The position numbers were made by a program, and so were the translations under genes. A model generated the notes under the pieces. That model searched no databases. It worked only from the letters and a program-made list of their open reading frames with translations, and was not told the origin of the DNA. Below, one piece after another: positions 1-4,226 of a DNA stretch of 5,821 nucleotides. Each line of letters begins with the position of its first letter. The stretch's first letter is position 1. This stretch comes from an uncultured Collinsella sp. (GTDB lineage: Bacteria; Actinomycetota; Coriobacteriia; Coriobacteriales; Coriobacteriaceae). The stretch lies in contig CABURV010000091.1 of assembly GCA_902494035.1 (NCBI GenBank), forward strand, positions 1 to 5,821, given 5' to 3'.

Positions 1-961
1 ACAGCAGGATCGCACCGCGAACCGGCAGGCTCACGCCCAGCTTGCGCAGCGACGAGATTGAATAGGCCATGCAGGCGGCCGTAATGACGAACTGAGCGCA
101 GGTATAGATGATGAGGCCCGCGTTGGCGCTGTTGAACAGTGAAAGCCCCAGCTGGACGTACGAACCGATGATAGCCGTGTGCACCACGGGATGATGTCCG
201 TTGAGCAACACATTGGGGTTGAGCAGACGCAGGTAGTCACTCGTGCCGTTGGGGTAGTTGAACCACTGGCGAATCTGCGCACCCGTGTCTCCCATAAAAA
301 GGCCGGGCAGCGAAGCGATGAGCGTGGGCGCCCAGGCGACCATAAGCACCAGGAAGGGCCCGGCAAAGGGATGGACCGAGAGCACGGCGTGAGCCACACG
401 CCATACGCGGCCAAAGTGCGCTTCAGAAAACGGAATGCGCCGAGAGCTCAACCAATCTAGACACTCAAAGGCGAGGTAGAAGGCAACGACCGCCAAGAGC
501 ATCCAGCCCGCACCGCCTATCCAGGCGCAGATGATGCGGGCCTTGTCGCCAAGGACAATCTCGGCCGAGTCGGTGAGGTCGTAGCTGCGGCCAAACACCA
601 TGCAGACGGCAAAGAACAGCGACGGAAGGATCACCGAGGGACGCCAAGCGTCGCCGCGGCCAAAGAATACGTAGCGAAACGGCAGCATGAGCAGGCAGGC
701 AAGCGCAAGCAGCATGACCGCGTCGGTATGGCCGGCAAACGAGAGGAGCACCTCGTAGCACACGTACAGCATGCCCGAGGCTTTGGGGTCAATCGCCAAG
801 ACTGCGTTGCTCGACACCGGGGAGGGATCGATGGAAAACGCCGTGGTCGCCAACAGCGCGAGCAAAAATGCGATGAGCGTCTGCTTGGCGGGATAGCGCT
901 TAAACCAGACGATGCGGGCAGCGTCGCGCGCAGCCGTTGTGGAGAGATCGGAATCCTTCAC
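1..961 (-). CDS. DUF6020-like polytopic membrane protein, 3' end beyond window
   Basis: This reading frame is open from GTG at 961 to the left edge, giving 320 residues with no stop; the C-terminal part lies outside. An in-frame TAG six codons upstream and AAAGG ten bases before the GTG support that start, and no ATG occurs before residue 64. The protein is strongly hydrophobic, with likely membrane spans near residues 27-44, 81-99, 107-124, 143-166, 199-218, 259-276 and 281-301. A loop after the 199-218 span carries MGDTGAQ (223-229), followed by NGHHPVVHT (254-262). This pairing of an acidic D-[ST]-x-x-Q motif with an N-x-HP-x-x-HT motif is what I recall of DUF6020 proteins, which resemble GT-C glycosyltransferases in layout. 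Family assignment is from memory of motifs; transfer of a lipid-linked sugar at the membrane is only a guess. A low-quality promoter (ATGACA, then GATAAA at 19 bases) may lie at 1019-1049 on the same strand. Confidence 0.75.
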   Translation of the reverse strand, partial: MKDSDLSTTAARDAARIVWFKRYPAKQTLIAFLLALLATTAFSIDPSPVSSNAVLAIDPKASGMLYVCYEVLLSFAGHTDAVMLLALACLLMLPFRYVFFGRGDAWRPSVILPSLFFAVCMVFGRSYDLTDSAEIVLGDKARIICAWIGGAGWMLLAVVAFYLAFECLDWLSSRRIPFSEAHFGRVWRVAHAVLSVHPFAGPFLVLMVAWAPTLIASLPGLFMGDTGAQIRQWFNYPNGTSDYLRLLNPNVLLNGHHPVVHTAIIGSYVQLGLSLFNSANAGLIIYTCAQFVITAACMAYSISSLRKLGVSLPVRGAILL

Positions 962-980
962 AGTCCGAAAGCCTTTCTAG

Positions 981-1019
981 AAACCTGCCAAAAAGGGACA
1001 GGTTTATTTTGGCAGGTTT
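981..1019. repeat. Perfect 13-bp inverted repeat with GGGACAGG in the loop
   Basis: Bases 981-993 (aaacctgccaaaa) are the exact reverse complement of 1007-1019. The 13-base loop 994-1006 contains gggacagg (plus strand, 995-1002). The heptamer caggttt occurs both in the loop (999-1005) and in the right arm (1013-1019), so the left arm has two alternative partners. There is no clear T-run on either side, so a classical terminator is unlikely. It lies just upstream of the DUF6020-like gene and shares its core with the repeat at 1061-1097. Confidence 0.85.
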
Positions 1020-1022
1020 TAT

Positions 1023-1058
1023 CTGGGGAAACGTTACGGTTCTGTCATCGTTGCCCAG
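1023..1058. repeat. Imperfect hairpin between two GGGACAGG palindromes
   Basis: ctggg (1023-1027) pairs with cccag (1054-1058), and after a small internal loop aacg (1030-1033) pairs with cgtt (1049-1052), leaving a 15-base loop. With the two perfect palindromes beside it, almost the whole 981-1097 gap can fold as three consecutive stems. The pairing is visible, but a nine-pair imperfect stem could arise by chance. Confidence 0.4.
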
Positions 1059-1060
1059 CA

Positions 1061-1097
1061 AACCACCACAAAGGTGCCTGTCCCCTTTGTGGTGGTT
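1061..1097. repeat. Perfect 14-bp inverted repeat with GGGGACAGG, at the lgt stop codon
   Basis: Bases 1061-1074 (aaccaccacaaagg) are the exact reverse complement of 1084-1097, with a 9-base loop. On the minus strand the core GGGGACAGG spans 1085-1077, reaching from the stem into the loop. The right arm covers two bases of the lgt stop codon (1098-1096). On the lgt strand the stem is followed by TTTGC rather than a T-run, so it would be at best a weak terminator; a 3'-end stabilising stem or REP-like repeat is as likely. The core faces the one at 995-1002, giving a convergent pair. Confidence 0.85.
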
Positions 1098-1917
1098 AGG
1101 CGTCGAGGTAGATGCGCTGGGGCCGGTTGCGGCGACGAGCAAAGATGACGAGCGCCAGGCCCACGATTACGAGCGGCAGGCTCAGCAGCTGTCCCATCGT
1201 GATGACGCCTCCCAGCAGATAACCCAGCTGCGCATCGGGCACGCGCACAAACTCAATGAGGAAGCGAACGATGCCGTAGCCCATCACAAAGACGCCCATA
1301 AACGTGCCTTGGGGCAGTAGCGGCTTTTTGCGGCTGAGCACCTGCAGAATGCAAAAGAGCGCGATGCCCTCAAGAAATGCCTCGTAGAGCTGGGAGGGGT
1401 GACGCGGCATATCGCCCGCAGTCCCGCCAAAGACCACGCCCCAGGGCAGATCGGTCGGCTTGCCCCACAGCTCACCATTGACAAAGTTGGCACAACGGCC
1501 CAGGCACAAGGCCAGCGGCGCGCCTATGACGGCAAGGTCTGCCAAAGTCCATGCATCGAGCTTATACATGCGGCACACAATGATGCCGCCGATAATGCCG
1601 CCCACCAAACCGCCATGGAAGCTCATGCCACCCTCGTTGGTGGCAAAGATCTCGAGCGGATGCGCCCAGTAGTAGCCGTCGCCGTAAAAGACGACGTAGA
1701 ACAGGCGCGCACCGATAATGAGGCCAAAGACCACGCCGACCACGACACTCGTCAGGTCGTCAATCGTGATGTTAAAGCCCCAGCGACGCTGTGTGCGGTA
1801 CATGACGACCGCCGTGAGCAGAGCGCCGACCACGTAGGCCAGGCCGTACCAGTAGATGGTGATGGGGCCCGCCGCGATCGCGACGGGATCAAGCATATGG
1901 TAGAGGTCGTTGAGCAT
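1096..1917 (-). CDS. lgt: Prolipoprotein diacylglyceryl transferase (Lgt)
   Basis: Lgt moves the diacylglyceryl group of phosphatidylglycerol onto the lipobox cysteine of prelipoproteins in the cytoplasmic membrane, the first step of lipoprotein maturation. The 273-residue product is hydrophobic throughout and has the family signatures: HGGLVGG (101-107), GRCANFVNGELWG (140-152) and RHPSQLYEA (172-180). Residues matching the known E. coli essential set are all present with sensible spacing: Y24, H101, R141, N144, E149, R218 and E222 (E. coli Y26, H103, R143, N146, E151, R239, E243). I chose the ATG at 1917, because AGGGGG lies six bases upstream and the numbering then agrees with E. coli. An ATG nine codons earlier (1944) has no binding site. 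The C-terminus ends in a basic tail (RRRNRPQR). The common GN before F in this family is AN here, a minor variant. It follows nifU after a 109-base gap. Confidence 0.97.
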   Translation of the reverse strand: MLNDLYHMLDPVAIAAGPITIYWYGLAYVVGALLTAVVMYRTQRRWGFNITIDDLTSVVVGVVFGLIIGARLFYVVFYGDGYYWAHPLEIFATNEGGMSFHGGLVGGIIGGIIVCRMYKLDAWTLADLAVIGAPLALCLGRCANFVNGELWGKPTDLPWGVVFGGTAGDMPRHPSQLYEAFLEGIALFCILQVLSRKKPLLPQGTFMGVFVMGYGIVRFLIEFVRVPDAQLGYLLGGVITMGQLLSLPLVIVGLALVIFARRRNRPQRIYLDA

Positions 1918-1923
1918 ATCGAT

Positions 1924-1929
1924 CCCCCT
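1924..1929 (-). promoter_or_regulatory. Ribosome binding site that fixes the lgt start
   Basis: On the minus strand AGGGGG is followed by ATCGAT and then the ATG at 1917, a six-base spacer. The upstream ATG at 1944 is preceded by CCGCATTTGT with no purine tract, so initiation at 1917 is preferred. Confidence 0.7.
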
Positions 1930-1944
1930 GCTCCCTACATACAA

Positions 1945-1977
1945 ATGCGGCCGCGGGCCTTACGCTCGCAGCCGCAT
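1945..1977 (-). terminator. Candidate hairpin terminator or leader stem between nifU and lgt
   Basis: atgcggc (1945-1951) is the reverse complement of gccgcat (1971-1977). Inside, 1953-1958 can pair with 1964-1969 after one mismatch, making an extended GC-rich stem with a five-base loop. On the minus strand the stem is followed by TTGTAT, a poor T-tract. A second, smaller stem (tgcgga 1996-2001 with tccgca 2010-2015) lies between it and the nifU stop. Either may end nifU transcripts, or the larger one may lie in the lgt leader. Confidence 0.4.
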
Positions 1978-2026
1978 ATTTGGACGTAACGTCTATGCGG
2001 AGCGTACCGTCCGCAGCTTTCGCATC

Positions 2027-2305
2027 TTAGAACGGCGCGTACTCGTCGTACAGGTCCTCGGCCTCGCCGGAAGCATTGACCTGCTCGACGCGGGTAACGC
2101 CGGGCACATGCTCCTTCAGGATGCGCTCGATACCCATGGAAAGGGTTAGCGAGCTCATGGGACAGCCGGCGCAGGCGCCCTGCAGTTCCAGCTTGACGAC
2201 GCCCTCGTCGTCGACGCCCACATACTCCATATCGCCGCCGTCGGCCTGCAGGTTGGGGCGAATCTCTTCAAGAACCTTCTTAAGCAGCTCTTCGTTAACA
2301 GCCAC
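2027..2305 (-). CDS. Stand-alone NifU C-terminal domain protein (Fe-S cluster scaffold/carrier)
   Basis: A 92-residue protein consisting of one NifU-like (Nfu) domain. Nfu domains bind a [4Fe-4S] cluster, usually bridged between two monomers, and hand it to apo-proteins in the cytoplasm. Visible marks are the N-terminal helix leading to ADGGD (21-25), the beta strand GVVKLELQGAC, and the cluster-binding CxxC at C45 and C48 followed by P49, then an amphipathic helix to about 66. The acidic C-terminus (EAEDLYDEYAPF) is typical of short actinobacterial and firmicute versions. There is no IscU-like N-terminal part or A-type domain, so it is not full NifU or NfuA. Translation starts at GTG (2305) with AAAGGAG five bases upstream. 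No other Fe-S assembly gene is in the window, so it seems to stand apart from a suf cluster. A 171-base gap upstream suggests its own promoter. Confidence 0.93.
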   Translation of the reverse strand: MAVNEELLKKVLEEIRPNLQADGGDMEYVGVDDEGVVKLELQGACAGCPMSSLTLSMGIERILKEHVPGVTRVEQVNASGEAEDLYDEYAPF

Positions 2306-2327
2306 AGGGGCTCCTTTCTCACAATAA

Positions 2328-2343
2328 CGCGGGCACGCCCGCG
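2328..2343 (-). promoter_or_regulatory. GC hairpin in the nifU leader
   Basis: cgcgggc (2328-2334) and gcccgcg (2337-2343) are perfect reverse complements. With the innermost pair open this is a six-pair GC stem with a four-base loop. On the minus strand it is followed by TTATTGT and then the ribosome binding site of nifU, so it would sit immediately upstream of translation initiation. It could be a weak intrinsic terminator or attenuator, or a stability stem; no start of transcription is clearly visible. Confidence 0.45.
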
Positions 2344-2417
2344 GACAGAAGCTATGTTACTACAGCCATGTACCCGCTCACGAGCCGTCCATGCGCGCAG
2401 ACGCGACTTTCACGAGT

Positions 2418-2448
2418 AGTCAATTTGGGACGGGGCTCTTTGAGCTGC
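2418..2448 (+). repeat. GGGACGGGG dispersed repeat, copy between nifU and dCMP deaminase gene
   Basis: This 31-base stretch holds tgggacgggg (2426-2435) and matches the minus strand of 4100-4070 at 28 of 31 positions. agtcaa (2418-2423) can pair with ttga (2440-2443) plus ct (2445-2446), bulging g2444, which places the core in the loop. Two of the three differences from the other copy fall in stem positions, and both copies can still form a stem. Confidence 0.75.
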
Positions 2449-2452
2449 GTTC

Positions 2453-2468
2453 GTCGCCAGATGGCGAC
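2453..2468 (-). terminator. Short hairpin after the dCMP deaminase stop codon
   Basis: gtcgcc (2453-2458) pairs with ggcgac (2463-2468) around a four-base loop, eight bases beyond the stop codon at 2477. It has no T-run on the minus strand, so it may be a transcript-end stem rather than an efficient intrinsic terminator. Confidence 0.35.
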
Positions 2469-2476
2469 AACGCATA

Positions 2477-3001
2477 TTACTGCTGAGCTTGTCCCCCGGT
2501 ACCAATCTGAACATCGACGATGACCTGGCGGTAGCTGATGCCACAGGAGTCGAGAATGCGGCGGCTGATACGGCCGTCATCGGTGTCGGCGTACTTGTTG
2601 TCCAGGTAGACGACCTCGCCCACGCCCACCTGAGCCAAAATCTTGGCGCAGTCGTGGCACGGGAACAGCGTGACGTAGACCGTGGAACCCTCGAGGTCCT
2701 TGAGCGAGCCACGGTAGTTGAGCACGGCGTTCGCCTCGGCATGGACCACGTAGTTGTGCTTGTCCTGCAGCGGGTCGTCGCTCGTACCCCACGGGAAAAA
2801 GTCGTCGTTGAGCGCCGAGGGTGTACCGTTGTAGCCCACCGAAAGGATGCGGTGGTTGGTGTTGGCGATGCACGCACCCACCTGCGTGTTGGGGTCCTTG
2901 CTGCGGCGCTGCGCGGCGATGGCCACGCTCATAAAGAACTCGTCCCAGCTAATGACGTCCAGGCGCTTGCCTGACGAAGTTTGATGAAGATCGTCCGACA
3001 T
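2477..3001 (-). CDS. Deoxycytidylate (dCMP) deaminase, eukaryote-like (DCTD) type
   Basis: This enzyme deaminates dCMP to dUMP, the substrate of thymidylate synthase, in the cytoplasm. The 174-residue product has the zinc-dependent cytidine deaminase fold. HAE (H88, E90) gives one zinc ligand and the proton shuttle; PCHDC (114-118) gives C115 and C118. RSKDPNTQVGAC (33-44) and GYNGTPSALNDD with PW at 70-71 match, from memory, the nucleotide/allosteric region of human DCTD more closely than the cysteine-rich B. subtilis ComEB type. I start it at ATG 3001, which has GGAGG eight bases upstream; an in-frame ATG at 3037 has no binding site and overlaps a promoter-like TACAAT. The C-terminus ends in a short polar tail (GTGGQAQQ). 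It lies 84 bases downstream of coaX, with a probable promoter in the gap. A related deaminase acting on another cytosine nucleotide is possible but less likely. Confidence 0.93.
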   Translation of the reverse strand: MSDDLHQTSSGKRLDVISWDEFFMSVAIAAQRRSKDPNTQVGACIANTNHRILSVGYNGTPSALNDDFFPWGTSDDPLQDKHNYVVHAEANAVLNYRGSLKDLEGSTVYVTLFPCHDCAKILAQVGVGEVVYLDNKYADTDDGRISRRILDSCGISYRQVIVDVQIGTGGQAQQ

Positions 3002-3035
3002 GGCAGACACCTCCGTAATCGCAATAGTTTGACCC

Positions 3036-3044
3036 ATTGTAGCA
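3036..3044 (-). promoter_or_regulatory. Extended -10 promoter candidate for dCMP deaminase gene
   Basis: The minus strand reads TGCTACAAT, an extended -10 (TGn plus TACAAT, one base from TATAAT). No good -35 hexamer is found at 16-18 bases, as is common for extended -10 promoters. Transcription would begin around 3028-3030, giving a leader of about 28 bases with the GGAGG site inside it, and would exclude the ATG at 3037. Confidence 0.45.
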
Positions 3045-3085
3045 GGTGAAAGGTGGAGGCGTTTGTCCCACCGGCGCCCTCGCTT

Positions 3086-3937
3086 TTACACGCGGTGGGG
3101 CTTTTGGTTGATGCGGTAGAGCTCGGCCAGCCCTCGCAACGTCAGCGCGTCGTCAACCGTCAGGCTATGGCCGACCAGCGACGCAAGTGCCTCGGCATCG
3201 TCGCCGGTAATGACGATGGGCACGTCGCCCTCCCCCGCGGCCTTGGTCGCGCGCATCTCGGCGAGCACCATGTCGAGCATGCCGTCGATGCGGGCCACCT
3301 CGCCCAAGACCACGCCTGAGCGCATCGCCTCGCGCGTGTTGCGGCCGATGACGTGCGTTGGCGCCGAAGGCTCAACCTGCGGCAAGCGCGCTGCAGCGGC
3401 CGAGAGCGAGCGGGCGCCGAGCGCCAAACCCGGCGCGATGACGCCGCCCACAAAGGTACCGCGCGCGTCGATCACCTCGATATTGGTCGTAGTGCCCAGG
3501 TCGATCACGATACAGGGAGAGCCGTAGACGGCGCGTGCCGCCACGGCATCGGCGATACGGTCGGGGCCGATCTCGGCCGGATCGTCGTAGTGTACGGGCA
3601 TGCCGGTCTTGAGGCCCGGCCCCACGGTGAGCACGCGTCCCGTGCAGGTGCGGGAAAGCGCCGTCTTCCACGGGCGCTCGAGCGCCGGGACCACGCAGCT
3701 CAGTACAGCAGCCGCGGGCACAAGCGCACCCGGCATGCCCGCATCGGCCGCCAGTGCGGCCATGACCTGCACGAGACGCATGCGCACCTCGTCGGCCGTA
3801 ATACGGGCCGGCGTGGTGATCTCGCACGTCGCAAGCGGACATTCCTGCGCCGCGGCCGAATCCTCTGCAAACAGGCCAAAGCGAATGAACGTGTTGCCCA
3901 CGTCGACCGTCAATATATATGCGCACCCATTAAGCAT
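3086..3937 (-). CDS. coaX: Type III pantothenate kinase (CoaX)
   Basis: CoaX phosphorylates pantothenate with ATP, the first committed step of coenzyme A synthesis in the cytoplasm; unlike CoaA it belongs to the acetate kinase/actin-like (ASKHA) fold. The 283-residue length fits, slightly longer than the common 255-265. Motifs in order: DVGNT (12-16, phosphate loop 1), GPDRIADAVAA (124-134), IDLGTTTNIEVID (145-157, phosphate loop 2) and GGVIAPG (164-170). The IGRNT (198-202) and SGVVLG (207-212) segments are also family-like. Phosphate loop 2 usually reads D-x-G-T-A-T-[TK]-x-D; here it has T150, N152 and E154, conservative but uncommon changes. ATG at 3937 has AAAGGAG eight bases upstream. 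It is divergent from the OPT gene and sits upstream of the dCMP deaminase gene. Assignment is secure; the loop 2 variant does not suggest inactivity because D146, G148 and T149 remain. Confidence 0.95.
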   Translation of the reverse strand: MLNGCAYILTVDVGNTFIRFGLFAEDSAAAQECPLATCEITTPARITADEVRMRLVQVMAALAADAGMPGALVPAAAVLSCVVPALERPWKTALSRTCTGRVLTVGPGLKTGMPVHYDDPAEIGPDRIADAVAARAVYGSPCIVIDLGTTTNIEVIDARGTFVGGVIAPGLALGARSLSAAAARLPQVEPSAPTHVIGRNTREAMRSGVVLGEVARIDGMLDMVLAEMRATKAAGEGDVPIVITGDDAEALASLVGHSLTVDDALTLRGLAELYRINQKPHRV

Positions 3938-3964
3938 CGTCGGCGCTCCTTTCGTCTGCCCAGC

Positions 3965-3970
3965 AGTATA
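3965..3970 (-). promoter_or_regulatory. -10 candidate for coaX beside the 35-bp palindrome
   Basis: The minus strand reads TATACT here, 27 bases upstream of the coaX ATG. The -35 zone would fall inside the 35-bp inverted repeat at 3975-4052, where no good TTGACA match is seen. If used, the leader is about 20 bases and coaX transcription would depend on palindrome sequence or structure. Confidence 0.4.
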
Positions 3971-3974
3971 TCCC

Positions 3975-4052
3975 GATGATTATTCTGGGACGGGGATTTA
4001 AAAATCATTAGGTACACAATGATTTTTAAATCCCCGTCCCAGAATAATCATC
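3975..4052. repeat. Perfect 35-bp inverted repeat with 8-base spacer, carrying two GGGACGGGG cores
   Basis: Bases 3975-4009 are the exact reverse complement of 4018-4052, with spacer aggtacac (4010-4017). Each arm contains tgggacgggg (plus strand 3986-3995; minus strand 4041-4032). Each arm can also fold alone: atgatt plus tt, with a bulged a, pairs with aaaatcat, leaving the core in a loop. It lies between the divergent coaX and OPT genes. No T-run follows either side, so this is not a simple bidirectional terminator, and a terminator between two diverging starts would make little sense. Two copies of the dispersed repeat joined head to head is the best reading. Confidence 0.9.
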
Positions 4053-4069
4053 CTTCGGCTTCGCTCGGG

Positions 4070-4100
4070 GCAGCTAAAAAAGCCCCGTCCCAAATTAACT
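4070..4100 (-). repeat. GGGACGGGG dispersed repeat, copy upstream of the OPT gene
   Basis: On the minus strand this is 28/31 identical to 2418-2448, with core tgggacgggg at 4092-4083. On that strand AGTTAA (4100-4095) can pair with TTAGCT (4077-4072), including one G-T wobble, with the core in the loop. On the plus strand cggggc (4066-4071) also pairs with gccccg (4082-4087) around an A-rich loop, an alternative fold. It ends ten bases before the OPT -10 candidate. Confidence 0.75.
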
Positions 4101-4110
4101 GGCTTGCGGC

Positions 4111-4116
4111 TATACT
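4111..4116 (+). promoter_or_regulatory. -10 candidate for the OPT transporter gene
   Basis: TATACT matches TATAAT at five of six positions, the same hexamer as the coaX candidate on the other strand. The -35 zone falls within the repeat copy at 4070-4100 (best hexamer cccaaa at 17 bases), so it is weak. Transcription would start near 4122 and leave a leader of about 105 bases. Confidence 0.4.
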
Positions 4117-4169
4117 GGTGCGCGGTCGCGCGCGAGCTCACGCGGCGGCCCTTGGTAACCCGACTTCCC

Positions 4170-4208
4170 GCGCCGTATCCGTAGCGGCGCTCCCGGGGGA
4201 AGCGGATA
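4170..4208 (+). promoter_or_regulatory. Structured leader of the OPT gene with possible pseudoknot
   Basis: gcgccg (4170-4175) pairs perfectly with cggcgc (4185-4190). Six bases of the nine-base loop, tatccg (4176-4181), are the reverse complement of cggata (4203-4208), which lies five bases before the AAAGGAG ribosome binding site (4214-4220). Stem plus loop-to-tail pairing would make an H-type pseudoknot next to the site of initiation. It does not match a riboswitch class that I recognise, and six-base pairings in GC-rich sequence can occur by chance. Confidence 0.35.
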
Positions 4209-4226
4209 TACGCAAAGGAGTTCTAT

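Noticed and set aside
31..761. Minus-strand frames at 31-414 and 465-761
   Set aside because: They overlap the continuous DUF6020-like frame on the same strand in another phase; their products are S/R/P- or R/H-rich without hydrophobic segments.
981..1097. CRISPR-like array
   Set aside because: The repeated cores are only 8-9 bases, inverted rather than direct, and lack uniform spacers.
900..1320. Short frames crossing the 981-1097 palindromes (minus 900-1142, plus 937-1320)
   Set aside because: They encode translated hairpin sequence and run into lgt or the DUF6020-like gene; no ribosome binding site is seen.
1399..1989. 196-codon plus-strand frame opposite lgt
   Set aside because: Antisense to a well-supported lgt; composition is rich in H, D, A and R with no motif.
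3038..3100. Intrinsic terminator of coaX from CCCACCG and CGGTGGG on the minus strand
   Set aside because: The seven-pair stem has a loop of about 20 bases, overlaps the coding end and has no T-run.
3353..3979. 208-codon plus-strand frame opposite coaX
   Set aside because: Antisense to coaX, whose kinase motifs are intact; no binding site or family signature.
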